From Rhodeus uyekii (Eukaryota > Chordata > Actinopteri > Cypriniformes > Acheilognathidae): 64,000 nucleotides of DNA. A program made the translations under genes and the position numbers. Under the pieces are notes generated by a model that saw only the letters and a program-made list of their open reading frames with translations, was not told the DNA's origin and did no database searches. The DNA is taken from assembly GCA_037043235.1 (NCBI GenBank), contig JAWRVZ010000040.1, forward strand, positions 684,501 to 748,500, given 5' to 3'. Of the stretch, positions 25,221 through 37,596 are shown piece by piece (the first letter of the stretch is position 1; each line of letters starts with the position of its first letter).

Positions 25221-26142
25221 CAGTGGAGTTCACTTATCTTGTGTCACGGTTAACTCGCCAATACAATTATGTCAACGTTTTTGAAGTGGAACCGCCAAAC
25301 TCCCTATTTGTCTCAGTATTTTCTTGTGGGTTATGTCAATTCTGTTATGTTGCCGAATCCTAGTATCTCGAGCAAAAACGAGGGACATATACGCCACTTA
25401 ACATGATTATCTCATGACTGAGAGTTCACTGCGCATGCAATGAGTTCGCGTTGCACGCAACAGATCCACCCAGATGCAGGCAGAGCAGGAGATGTTCACT
25501 TCTCCATGTGCAAATGAATTGCGCATGTCCGGCAAGCCGCCGCTGGCTGATTACGCAATGGCAGTCCGGGATGTCAAATTTTCTTTGTCTAAAAAATTAT
25601 TAAATCACTGCACAAATATAAATCGCTGCATTTGTTTGACTCACACAGCCCCAGTCACGTACTCTCATCCACTGTGTGTGTGCGCCTGTCTGTGACAAAA
25701 GCTAACTAGCTGGCTTGCTTATCATGTCTCAGTCAAAACTGTACAACCAAAAATACAGGAAGGAGTGGGAATCAAACCCTGAATCAAACCCTGCGCGCAC
25801 GCACAGAAAGTATTCAATCTAGTACAACGTGATGACCTCACGAATATGTTATGACTGTTTACGCTGTGAGCGAAATTGTGTTTGCAAATTTGGAGAATAT
25901 AAGTAAAGGTTTGTATGGAGAATCGAAGGTGTTTTTTATTGTATACTGGTAAATCTCTGCTGTTAGTTGGTGCACATATGCCTTTTGTTGGTAGCAAACA
26001 TATACACTGTATGTACATTTTTATAGCATGCCGATCGCTTCATCTCATAAATCGGCATATTGGCTGTTGGTTATCTCGCTAAACGGTTATCTCGACGCTT
26101 TTTTGCAACCTCCGAGGCCGCCGACATAATCGAACTCCACTG
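25221..26142. mobile_element. Tigger-like element with CAGTGGAGTTC ends
   Basis: A 922-bp element inserted in a (TA)n tract. The left end is CAGTGGAGTTCACTTATC; the right end on the other strand is CAGTGGAGTTCGATTATGTC. TA flanks both ends. Subterminal motifs about gttatctcg recur inside the right end. A short frame at 25724-25825 starts MSQSKLYNQKYRKEWESNP, which could be the first residues of a transposase. The rest of the coding part is missing. Confidence 0.7.
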
Positions 26143-26679
26143 TATATATATACAAAATATATATAAATATTGTTATTGTGAAATACAATTTAATATCGTG
26201 AAATAAGAATTCGGTCATATAGCCCACCCCAAGCTGTAACCATGCCAGAATTAAATTATTTAGATTTTAATATCACACAAATTGACCAAAAGATCTCTCT
26301 TTTAAACTTTTAGGTAAAATTAAATTAAACAAAATATTCTGCTGATTCAGATGACATAATTTCTGTCATGTAACATGCATTCACCTAAACGCAAATTATA
26401 ACCCAAAAGAGAAATACATATTTTTCTACCTCAATTTTTCTCCCCCGTAAAAATGTATACACAGAGACTTCTACTGTCAATTCAAACTCATCTCTATTGT
26501 GATTTAATTCCTTCAGCTAATTTCTAAACAGGTAAATGGACAGTGTTACAGCCTACCTCATTTTACAACACTTCTTGGTCTCCTTGCTCTTTAGTTGTAC
26601 GAGTACATGAGTTGTACGTATATATACAGTAAATGCAGTTTGTTTTCTGCTAGCACATCATCACATGTGTGTTTTTACA

Positions 26680-27860
26680 TAGCAAGCAAACGCCTCCGGA
26701 TTGTGGTAATCAATGTCCTCTTAAAACCAACTAACCTTAGCTCCCCATGATTCCTATTCAGCCCAGCTTCCACCCACCTTGTTTCATCCAAAATGTTTCA
26801 TCTTGACATTTGAACAAATCAATATTTTTTTTTCTTCAGGGCCTGAGACCTATCGATTGCCATTAAACTCTAATTAATGGGGAGAGGTAAGCTGGTCTCC
26901 CTCAGACACTAAGAATAAAGAGGGTCCCTTTGAACACTTCTCCCTGGATACCAGCCCCTACATGAGACTCAGCAGAACCCCCAGTCGCTGGCTGATCTAG
27001 CCCTGCTATGTACAAAACCTTAATTGTAAAGAGCCATCGATACATCAACATCAAAGCCACTCGCATCTAATGCTTCCAGTCATGGTCATGAAATTTGCAT
27101 ATGCAAATGTCTCTCCCTTGGAACTCCATTAATTAGGCTTGGGTGTTGCGATGAGGCTAGGCATTGTTTATTGTGATTTGTTGGTATTCACAGTACAGCA
27201 TAATGGCGCACTCTTCTAATGCCCTGCTGTTAAACGTCGACCATAAAGACCAATGGATAGACTCCTAATTTGCTTATGTTACAAGCCTGCTTTAGGAACA
27301 ATAAGAGGTGCAGTAATTACCTAGATCTAAAACCCCTCTAGAGGTACCACTTTTTTTCGTAATAAAAAGGGCCTCTTATCTCAACCAAACATATAATGTG
27401 TGTGTATACTTTAAAATCCAGGTTAGTAAAACGTCCTTATGCTACAACAACAAAAAAATAATTAATGGGGACCATGAGAAGATTTTGCTGGATGCACTAA
27501 TCCAAACACACCCTGGGAGGTCACTAGCTATTAATTATAGAGTGATGTCTTAGACGGTTTCATATGCATAAGTGCTGTGGTTGAAGTCACACAATCGAGC
27601 AATTAACAGGTTTCTCCTTTAATCAGTGGTGCCCCCTATCTGTCCGTTCAAAGGCACTGTGGTGAGGGTTGCCATCATGAGGCCCAATTAAAACCAGTAT
27701 AGGAACATCTGCTTCCCTTAAAAAAGCTGTTACTCTGCATCTTAACCTGCAGAGCCCACACACCTCCAGACTGCCAGATTAAAGCTTTGCTCACTGCGGC
27801 TCAAACGAGGAGATGGAAGGGAACAGAAACCACATGCTAAAGGTCAAACTTACACCTTGT
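26680..27860. promoter_or_regulatory. candidate conserved non-coding block in rab6b intron 1
   Basis: This stretch has no recognised repeat, balanced base composition and many binding-site-like motifs: TAATTA/ATTAAT homeodomain cores (26870, 27130), an octamer palindrome at 27093, CCATTAATTAGG-like and TTTGCTTATG motifs. Repeat-poor islands of this kind in large introns often are enhancers. Cross-species conservation was not tested, so this is inference. Confidence 0.35.
27093..27108. promoter_or_regulatory. inverted octamer (POU) palindrome
   Basis: ATTTGCAT followed directly by ATGCAAAT forms a perfect 16-bp palindrome of two octamer motifs. POU factors (Oct/Brn) bind such octamers, and paired sites can load dimers. 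Binding is inferred. Confidence 0.5.
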
Positions 27861-29278
27861 GGACAAGCAGACACACAGGGAAAACACTGATACACACTGC
27901 AGAGGAGAAGAAAACAAAAAAAAAACATTCTTTATGAGCTTTTAAAATACTGTAATGATGTTTTTAGGACAATTAAAAAAATAAGTGTCTAAAATAAATC
28001 AAAGGAAAACGTTTTTTAAAATGTATTTATCTTTATATTCATGCTGGTTATATGGTTTTGAGAAATGGTTATACCTTTTTTTTTTTTAAGAAAGAAAAAG
28101 TTTCTGACTTTACCAAGTAAAATGTATTATCATAATTCTTTAACTACTGAATATTTGTGAGTGCCCTATATACTTATATATCTTAACTATTATTATAAAG
28201 GGTAAAGGTACGTTTTTTAAGCAAATGATTTCTGAATTAGAAACATTGTTTATTAATATGATCAATTTTTCATTTATTTATTTTAATTAATTAATATAAA
28301 CCTTAATTAACCTTACCTTGTCATTTCCTGTTGTTTTTTAAATTCCTGTATGTTGGTTGCATGACTTTTTCTAAGGATGATCCCTATGAATGAACTTATT
28401 TTAATGCAATTTAAAAGCAATTTTGAATATTTTATTAGACAAAAAAAGTCATGATATTCTATATTCTTTTCTAATGCTATATAAAAGAAAACAGGACTGT
28501 GTCCAAATAAAGCCTGGTTATTGCTTCAGAGTTTTAATTTGTATTGTTTGCAGCATAAGCCCACAGATGTTTTACTGTGGCCTTCTGCCGATAAACCCAA
28601 TAAGTTCTCTTTTAGGCTGTTATATTAGGGTAGGTCTTCTGCTATTCCTTGGCTAGCAGATGGATTAATGATAAATGTAATTGGAGAAGCTAATTAAAAA
28701 GATTCTGCACATATGGCACCCAAGAGGATGGGTTTAATGTGTGTTATTCATGAACACTTCTGTCAAAACTTCTTCCTATAATTCTTTAACTTCAGGTGAG
28801 GTAAAAAATAAAAGTTAAACTTAACCTTTTTGTCTTATGTGACATCAATGTTACTGGTGGAGTGCATCATACTGAACTGGACAGTGTCCTTTTAAACTTG
28901 GCCTTTTTTCGATAACTCAAAATGAACCAGTTTTGAAGTGTATTGATCTATGAAGAGGTCAGAGCTCCAGCTTTAACTTCCAGAAATTTAGTGGAAAAGA
29001 TGCTTTTAGTGTAGCAAGGCTTCTGCTGTGCATTTAAAAGGTTGTTTGCACAGGATGTGTTCTTGCATTCAAAGACAGGAATGGAACATAATGCAGGTGG
29101 TCTAAAGATGCGTTTTCACATTTTTAATGAAAGTTTCACATTTTTGTTATGTGACAGTCTTAAAAGCGGAAAAGAAACAGTGATTTGCATTGCAATGGTC
29201 AAAAAGGTAGGAAAATGAATCGTGTGAACGGATGTAAACATCAATTACAAACTAGATAGAGGAAGTTTATGAAATAAA

Positions 29279-30612
29279 CTTCAGTTGGCTTGAGAAAGCC
29301 TAGCCTGAAAGTTTAAATTAGTTGTAAAAGCTTCAAGCTTGAAAAGTTTTGAGTTTAAAACATTAAAACATGTCGCTAACAAGATTTATTTGGAGATTAC
29401 TGATGATTCAGTTGGTCAGTGAATGGCGCTGTTTCCCACACACAGAAGTAAGCAGCATTTTCTACAGTTATATTTGCAATCTTTGATATGTTTGCCAGTA
29501 TTTCATAGTTGGTATGTAAAATAGAGAGATTTAACTTACTAATTAAAGTAAAAAAAATCGATTGTAGACCTGCAAGTCTTTTTTCAGGATTTTTTCAAAA
29601 ATTTATCCATTGCAATATGGATATACTAAAAGGTATTAAGAATAAAAAGTATTATTCACATTAGTGAAAACTGACCATTGGGGATCAGTATTAGTAATTG
29701 GGGATTAGTATTTCTATATATATTATATTGCTAGGTGGTTGTTAGGGTAACCAGAGTGGTTGCTAGGGTGTTGCTAGGTGGTTGCTAGGCAGTTGCTAGG
29801 GTATCCAGAGTTGCTAGGATGTTACTAGGTAGTTGTGAGGTGTTATGGGTAGTTTCTATGTCATTCTTAGCACAATTTAACACTTAGCTGATCACTATTA
29901 GCATGTAGCTATTCACTGCTAACATGTGTAGCATGTTGGAAGTCCATTTTGCTAGCATGAGTCAATAGACCCAACCCCCATGTCTCTATGACTTTCTGAT
30001 GCAGAGATATAGGTCTGGCTAAACGGTTGCTAGGGTACTTTGTTTGGTTGCTAAGGAGTGGCTAAGCCTCTGCCATTGATGTCACTTCAAAGGATGCTTG
30101 TCAGTATGAACGATATAATATAATCTGTGCTGCAGAGCTATGTTCAATTCAAAATCCCTATGCATTTTGCCATATTAGATGGTGTTTCATAGGACAGCCT
30201 TCCCCATTCATCTCTATGGGGCAAATCTGGGCAGCTTTAGCATCCCAGGGGTGCAACTTTTACCCCATTGTGTGGTATGTTCTTACAGAGGCTGTCACCC
30301 TCTTCAAATGTGGCGAGTTTCATCTTTTTACAAATTCTTCGCTCCGAGTTATTAATCGTCAAAGTTCGTCGCAATGTTAAGTCAATGGGATTTTTCGGCT
30401 GCTTTCTCGCCCCTGGGGCGAACATCGTACCCCCGATCCCTTAGAAACGATATAGCAACTCAAGTCAGAACAGGTCTGAAGTCTGAGCAGAGTTTAGTGG
30501 TTGTAGCTTTAAAGCTGTAGGAGGAGATTCTTTTAGAATTTTAGGTAAGAAGAAAAATAATAATAAGTTTAGATACAATATCACTAAGTTGGCTTTCTCA
30601 AGCCAACTTAAT
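29279..30612. mobile_element. hairpin-ended repeat element with internal minisatellite
   Basis: The 18-bp sequence AGTTGGCTTGAGAAAGCC at 29283-29300 recurs inverted at 30591-30608. The right end is itself a perfect stem-loop: AAGTTGGCTT (30586-30595), loop TCTC, AAGCCAACTT (30600-30609). The left end keeps only part of that stem. The interior has a GGTTGCTAGG-type minisatellite and a unique block. No transposase seen. The element class is unknown to me; no target duplication could be fixed. Confidence 0.6.
29733..29860 (+). repeat. GTTGCTAGG-type minisatellite
   Basis: Irregular head-to-tail units of 9-12 bp, GGTTGCTAGGGT / GTTGCTAGGTG / AGTTGCTAGG, with decay toward the right; similar isolated units recur near 30025. 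It lies inside the hairpin-ended element. Confidence 0.8.
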
Positions 30613-30899
30613 AAGAATTTTTTGTCAGTTTTTTTCATTTGTTTTTTTTTGCTGAATATGTCAGTGTAAACATCTAGTAAAATTTAATAACATTTTGCTC
30701 ACACTTCAAAACATGCGATTTCATCTTGTTCAAGCTTAAACCTTATTTTCCAATTAATTTTTAAAATATATTTTTACAAAGTAAAAAGAACACATATCAT
30801 TATTAAAATGAATATATAAAATACATTAATTTATAAATTATTAAATTTTCAATATCATTGACCCCCAAAAAAACAGAGCCGTAATAATTCCCCTTACAA

Positions 30900-31210
30900 G
30901 TTAATTTTAAGTATGCTTTATGTAGTACATATACTAGTATCAAAGTAATAGAAGTATGTTGTTTCTATACTACTTGACACTAAATATGCCCATTTACTTT
31001 TAAGTATACTTTAAATATAACCGTACTAACTAGTTTACAGCAAGTTTTTTTGTTTGTACTGCAACTATACTAGAAGTGAACTTAGGTACAATGATAGTTT
31101 ATTAGTTAAATGCTTGTAGCATTTTTTAGTTCATGAAAGTACACTTTGAAGTATACTCTCAGTAAACTACTAGTTTGTTGGTTTTATACTGCAAGAATAC
31201 TTGTAAGTTC
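30900..31210. repeat. AGTATACTT-rich dispersed repeat
   Basis: Multiple short motifs such as AAGTATACTTTAAATA, ACTAGTTTACAGCAAG, AAGTACACTTTGAAGTATAC and CAGTAAACTACTAGTTTG recur in both orientations. This resembles a common zebrafish-type MITE, but no clean ends were found. Confidence 0.4.
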
Positions 31211-32534
31211 TCTTTATTTGAACATTACACTATGGATATAGTTTACCATTTATATTGTTGCATTTTAAATATAGTCCGATGTACCTTTTTAGGTATTAAT
31301 ATTTTGTTATACAGTTTTGAGCTTATATGCAGTTTAATGTTTGATGATCGTGATATTTTACATGTACGTGCTCAATCTTCTTTCTATCACTTGTTTCTTC
31401 TTCTTCACTTCTGTTTTGATTTGTACAACTGTTCTGCTTTCTGAAGATGCATAATAGCGCCCCTTACCGAATAATAGTGACGACATGTATAGCTGGAAAA
31501 TTCAGTCAATGCCGAGGAGAGAGTAATTTAGATGTTTTTTTTTATGTAAGTTTATAAATATGTAAAATAAATATACTAACAGCACATTTGAATAAACTTT
31601 TTCGAAAGGGTCTGCAAGCTAGTCTATGATGAAAAGGCATCTATAACCGATTTGGCCAGTCAAGTATAAACAGATTCACATTCTCTCTGAAGGTAATGCT
31701 TACCATCTCCAAAACAATGATATCTCTCAGCAGTGATCCTTCACTACAGCGTGCCAAAGAGAAATGGCTCCTGCTTTACCCTCTGGGCCATTGCCATCAT
31801 GCAATCCCACTGAGACCAAGAGCCAATCAGAGTCCTGCGCCACGCCCTAGGACTACTTCCCTCTTGCGAAGAGAAGGATAAAAATAAACGACAGCCGGGT
31901 GGCAGTCTTGGCCCTGCCTCCTCCACACGGCACTGGGATGTGAGCCCAACACACCGGAAAGAAACATACAGCATCAAAAATTCATTAGAGACAGAGAACA
32001 GGAGAGTTGAAAACGAAAAGTGATGGAGCTAAGGGAAGCAGAGGGGGTGAAAATGGGATGTCAGTCGAGATAGAAGATATGGATGTTTGTTCTGTCTAGT
32101 GTTGGCTTGTGAGTTGTAAATATGCAGAGGGAAAAAAAAAATCTGCTCCAATAAAATAAAACTTATAACAGTCTAATTCTATTTATTTTGCTCTAACTTC
32201 CCCTGCCAATCTGTTTGCTAGTTGACTGCTGATTAAATAGCAGCAACATATTTTTGCAAGTTTCTAGTTAAAAAACATGTACAACACTCTATGTTACTAA
32301 TATGAATGTTATAACTATGATAGCATTTGTAATTTCTGCATTATTATAGTAAAAAGGAGGAATCAAAATTGTGATATTGCTTTTAGATAACATTCAATAG
32401 ATTGTGGCTTATTTTTGTACGCCAAAATCTGATACAAGTTAATATTTTAGCACTTGCAGTTCCATCATCTTGAAGTCAAGTTTAAAAAAAAAAATAGGTT
32501 CAAGTTCAAGACATTTTCATGTTTTAATCTAGGA

Positions 32535-33129
32535 CAGGGGTCTGCAACCTGCGGCTCCAGAGCCACATGCGGCTCTTTCATCCCTGTGCAGAGGCTCCAT
32601 TAACTTTGAAAAATATATATGGGAATCAATAAATAAGCTGTTTTATTAGTTAATTAATTTTTTCAATGGTATACCTCTTAAATTTCAAGATCGAAGTAAT
32701 CTTGTTACATCATTTTTTTTAAATATTTGATTTGATTTGAATGTTGAATGTTGATTTACATTGTCACAAACAGCAATAAAATGTCATTAGTTTTATTTTT
32801 GTAGTTCTGTAATTTCATAAATGCTACACACTTATGTATTTTATGTTATTTTATGTATTGCAAACTAGATATAAACCATATTGGAGATTGTTATTCACTT
32901 CACCGCTAATGATGTCCGACTTCACCAGTCGGAGATCACTAAAATTAAGATTAAAGAGGTGTGTGAACTTGCAAGTATGATGTCACGCACTGTAATATGC
33001 TCTGACCCTCTTCCTGTGCAGTGTTATTTTAATTTTAGGGATCAAATAGGTTTTGTGGCTCCCATGAATTTTATTCGGTAGTAAAGAGGAAAAAATGGCT
33101 CTTTTGATTTTGAAGGTTGCAGGCCCCTG
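32535..33129. mobile_element. non-autonomous hAT element (CAGGGGTCTGCAACC ends)
   Basis: A 595-bp element with inverted termini CAGGGGTCTGCAACCTGC and, on the other strand, CAGGGGCCTGCAACCTTC. It is flanked by the 8-bp repeats ATCTAGGA and ATCAAGGA (7 of 8 identical). The GGCTC-rich subterminal region next to each end is typical of this vertebrate hAT type. The 66-codon frame at 32881-33081 was not recognised and is probably chance or a remnant. Confidence 0.85.
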
Positions 33130-35064
33130 ATCAAGGACATAAAATACATTAGTAATATCCCCTTGTGTTTTTAAAATCTTTTACTAAAAAGTGGCTAAAT
33201 GGGACTAAATCGTTCATTTACGCAGAACAGGTAAACTCATCTATTCGCTGGTCCACTTTTTATAATCATGTTCTGGTAAACTATTATAACTCAAACTGTA
33301 AGGGACAATATTTTTTTTATTTAAAGACTGAAAGAGTTAGAATCATGTTGATGTTGAAGTCGTGTAACCATGGTGTGTAGTTCATTTAAAGTGTACGTTT
33401 AGCTTTTTACTTGCACTGATTTAGGCTTCAAATCTTTGTGATAATTTGTGAAGATTATCATGATGAACAGAACATTTAATAAATATAAACTTTTGTTGGT
33501 CACAGAGGTTTTTTTCTGGAATAATTAAAAAAAGTAGTGCTATAAATAGTGAAAATTCCCATGGACTAAAACTGTATTTGCATATACTCATTTATACACA
33601 TACACGCACAAACAATTATATACATTTTATTTAAAAAGTCTAGTTTCAGAGGGTTTATTTTATGCCACACTACTGTGCAGTTATTCACTTTCATTGGTTT
33701 ACCAGTGAGAAGACTCAATATCCTCCAAAGAAAAATGTTGTGCCTGTAAAGGCAAAGAATCATTAGGCTCAGATGAAGAAGAGAAAAGACATGAGATTGA
33801 AATCCGGCAGTGCAGTGCAGTTTGCTCTTAAAAGCAAGTCATGTTTGCATAATTAATTCAGTAATCAGGAAGCTCACAGTATGTCCTTCTGGAATAATCT
33901 TTTAGTCAGGCATGAACAAAGAGCAATAGACAATGAACTGTTTTGTATTCTTCTAGAATACAAAAATATATGATTTTTTAAAAAGCATCCATTCTCAACT
34001 CCATATATATATATAATTAAAACAATTCAAATTAAACTGTGAAACGTGTCATATTTTGCAAGATAAAAACAAGCAACTATTTTGGTTGGTTGACTCCCAA
34101 TCAGGACAAAGCAGTCTGAAGTAAATATGTGATTGTGGACTATCTGTTTGTTGGATGGGTCAGTATTTGAGAAATTCAATAGCTTTTGGTCATGCTTGTG
34201 GCACAGAAATTACAAACTTAATTTTTAACCTAGGCATTTGCATAAGTACATTATATATCATTGCTATGTTTCCTTCCTAACTAATAAATGTCTCTCGCTA
34301 CTTGCTTTCTGGACTTTAGTCCCATCACCTCATTCCCTTTGTCCCAAAAATAATCCCAGATTTTCAAGTTCTTTTGATGTACTGTGAGGGTATCATTGAG
34401 CAGGATTTGGAAGACTACTACATGTAATCCTCTTTTTGCAAAATGAATTAATGGAATGAGTAAGACATTTCTTCATCCAGGTCACTTACTGGCTTCTCAG
34501 AGCACAGATGAAGGCTGGAAACACAACTCTTTAGAAAATGACCCTTCTATAAAATTCTCATTTTATATGAAACAAACAAACAAATTAATTTCATCTAGTC
34601 AAGATTTTTTTTTAAACCAGTCTAAGGTTATTAAGACTAGCTGTATTTTGTCTGGTTTAGTCATGACAAACTTTGAATGCTGAACTGACAGCCTTGTTTC
34701 AAATTTGTTCAATCCTAAAGTTTTATGAATATGATGAAAGAAACACATAAATCTTTCTATTTGTGTGGCTTCAGTGTGAAAGATAAAATTGGGTAAACTT
34801 CCTGTCATTCAAATTCCAAATCAACTTTATTTGAGAAGAGGCCAAATCAAGCAAAAATTCAAATATTGAATTAAAAGGGATTATATTCTTACTTTAAAAA
34901 TTTCGACTGTATATTTTTCCGTAATTTTTAATGCTCTGATATTTGTGCATCAAATTCAGTACACTGGCATTCAAATTACAGGCCAATAATATACAATATA
35001 TTCAGCAATAGACATCAGCCTTTGATTGACCTCTAAGGACAAGCACTGTATATTTCACTCTTGC

Positions 35065-35074
<10 letters not shown>

Positions 35075-35095
<21 letters not shown>

Positions 35096-35096
35096 C
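35075..35096. repeat. (AG)n microsatellite
   Basis: A-run followed by about 11 AG units. Confidence 0.95.
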
Positions 35097-35971
35097 GAAC
35101 GAGATCAAGACCCAGCAGTCTACTGCCAATGACTCTCAGCTGAACAGTTCACTCTCTACAAGCACAGTGTAATGGAGCGTTTTGCTACATGCTATAAGGG
35201 CAATGCGATGTACACCAACAAACACACATCAAAGTAGTGACAACGGATTTAAAATATATGACTCCAGAGAGGGATGTGATAGCCTTGAGAGAGGAGATGG
35301 GAGTCGTATGTCTGCCATTTGAGGCCAGTCAGCCAAGGGAGGCTGGTTTAATGTTTCAATGTTTAAATTAGATTCCCTTCAACCACGGCAACTGCCTGAC
35401 TGGAAGCTAAAAGCCTCAAAAAAGTCAAACCCTTGAAGCGTGTCCAATGAGATCAGGTGAGCATGAAACTTGCCTGCTGACACCAGCGGTGCTCTGCTGA
35501 AGCAAAGTGACCACAACATGCAAAGATTACATGTAGAACAACAGCTAGCACACGCCAGTGTGTCACTGTTTGGAACAAATAATTCATTGTTGTACAAGTT
35601 TAAAGGATTCAACCCAATTAAAAATAAAAAAAATTGATTCACAATAAATAGTAATTAGTCCCCAAAATCACATCTCATGCCATCATCATCATGAGGTCTT
35701 GTTGATTAGCTTTAGCAGTTAGCCTATAGACCAAACCATAGCCGCATATTGGTTCTTCAGTTTTTTTGTTGATTTCTAGTTAGTTCAGCCTCTAACTCTA
35801 TACATGACTTTGGTATTTTTAGTACAATAAAACATAAATTGCTCTTTGTGGCCATAAGAACAATTTTTCTAAGAGTTCATAAAAGATCAAGATGTTTGAA
35901 CTAAATTCTAAAACTAAGACAAATTCTACAAGCTGAATCAAACCATAGATATTCATTATGTATTATAATTT

Positions 35972-36289
35972 TGTAACGCAGTTCAATGTTCAGGGAGGAA
36001 GGAGGCGGGAAACGGCAGACGTTTCACAAACTTTAATGATAAAATAAAACATAAATATAAAATAAACATAATGGCGGCAGTCCCTCACGGATGACTGCCG
36101 CCCACTCAAAACATAACCTAAATCCAGGCCTAGTCCTCTCTTGTCCTTCACTGTCGTTGCTGCTCCTTTTATGCCTCCACTCCTCCATGAGATACGAGAC
36201 CGGTGGCTCGCAGGTGGCGCTCATAATCAATCACTCCACCGGCTCTCGTGATACTGTCATGGTCCCTCGACCCCGCCCTGCTCGCCACA
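35972..36289 (-). mobile_element. solo LTR with 5-bp target duplication
   Basis: A complete 318-bp LTR on the minus strand. It starts TGTGGCGAGC and ends CTGCGTTACA, has a GCATAAAAGG TATA-like box and an ATTAAAG polyadenylation-like signal, and is flanked by the 5-bp direct repeat AATTT (35967-35971 and 36290-36294). TG...CA ends, 5-bp duplication and absence of internal gag-pol mark a recombined solo LTR of a Gypsy- or ERV-type retroelement. It is the best-preserved of three copies in the window. Confidence 0.8.
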
Positions 36290-36469
36290 AATTTGTTTTC
36301 ATTAATAATCAATCATACATATTTTCCTTTGTTGATTTTTGTGCATATTTGATCATAACAAGCAAATAACTTTTGTAATTATGTAACTTGCAATTTTCTT
36401 AAAATTAAAAAAAATTTAAACATGCTCCAGCTGAGCAACTCAATGAGGTGAACTGAAATTCTAATTTTA

Positions 36470-37596
36470 TAGATAGATAGGCTTTAAAGAACCCATTAAA
36501 TGGCAGTTCTAAAAGCCAAGCCAATTACATAAAAAAACTAGAAATTAAGAAAGGTGTTCCTCAGGGATAAATTTTAGCACCAATTTTATTTTCAATTTAT
36601 ATAAATGATTTGGGTCAAGATATAACTTCAGCTAAACTGCATTTATATGCCGATGATACAATTATTTATATGGCTGCACAGTCCATGAAAAAAAGCTATA
36701 GAGCTATTACAAGATTCTTTCCAGGTATTGCAATCTTCATTGTTAAATTTAAAATTGGTTTTAAATATTAAGAAAACTAAATCTGCTGTTTACTCGCTCA
36801 TGTAAAAAAATCGTGATTCCACCCATTTTAACTTTGGAAGGGGACTGTGTAGAAAGCGTAAATACCTATAAAAACCTGGGCATATGGCTCGATGAAATTG
36901 TTGGGTTTTGATATTCATTTTGGAAAGCTTTCAAAAAAACTCACTAAATTGGGGTTTATTTTTCGTTTAATGAAATGTTTTCCTTTTGAAGCAAAAAAGA
37001 GAATTATTCAAAGTTGTTTTCTTTCTGTGCTGGACTATGGCGATGTGATTTATATGCATGCAAATGTCTCTTCACTAAAAAAATTTGATTGCATATACCA
37101 TGCTGCAATATGATTTTTTGACTAATGCTCCTACACGTTCCCATCATTGCACTTTGCATGATTTGGTTGGCTGGCCTGCTTTGTATCAGAGGAGAAAAAT
37201 GCATATGCTGATGTTTATTGCCAAAGCTCTAACAGGTAAACTGACTCTGTATATCTGTAGTCTCTTATCTTGTTGTTCTGGTAGTTATAAAACTAGATCG
37301 TCTTTTAAATTACTTAGTAATTTTGAAGCTAGACATGCTGCCATCTTTAAATATTTTTAGAAACCTTTTGGTGTCATATTTGAAAGAATCAAGTTCTTGT
37401 TTTACTTAACATTTATATATTTTGTTAATTTTGAGTGCTGGACAGGATTTTTTTGTTGTTGTTTTCCTTTAATGTTTGTCTTGTAATATTTTATGTGTGA
37501 AATTTTGTGTGCTGCCATTTTGGCCAGAACTCCCTGGAAGAAGAGATTTTTATCTCAATGGGATTATTCCTGGTAAAATAAAAAATAAAAATAAAA
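36470..37596 (+). mobile_element. 5'-truncated LINE (reverse transcriptase tail)
   Basis: The translation carries non-LTR reverse transcriptase landmarks in order: GVPQG at 36553, followed by a stop, then ILAPILFSIYINDL, the catalytic LYADD block (YADD at 36646-36657), and after frameshifts the C-terminal region with FGKLSKKLTKLGFIFRLM, LSVLDYGDVIYMH and LVGWPALYQRRKMHML. It ends in an A-rich (AATAAAA)n-like tail at 37575-37597. The style fits Jockey/L2/Rex-type fish LINEs. It is 5' truncated and broken by stops and frameshifts, so it is inactive. Confidence 0.8.

Noticed and set aside
25034..25363. Ile-Tyr repeat proteins on both strands
   Set aside because: Direct translation of the (TA)n microsatellite.
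29733..29860. CRISPR-like repeat array
   Set aside because: Units are short, irregular and have no unique spacers; this is a eukaryotic minisatellite.
31696..31977. Overlapping frames on both strands at a GC-richer spot
   Set aside because: No domain, no splice pattern; the lack of stops follows from composition.
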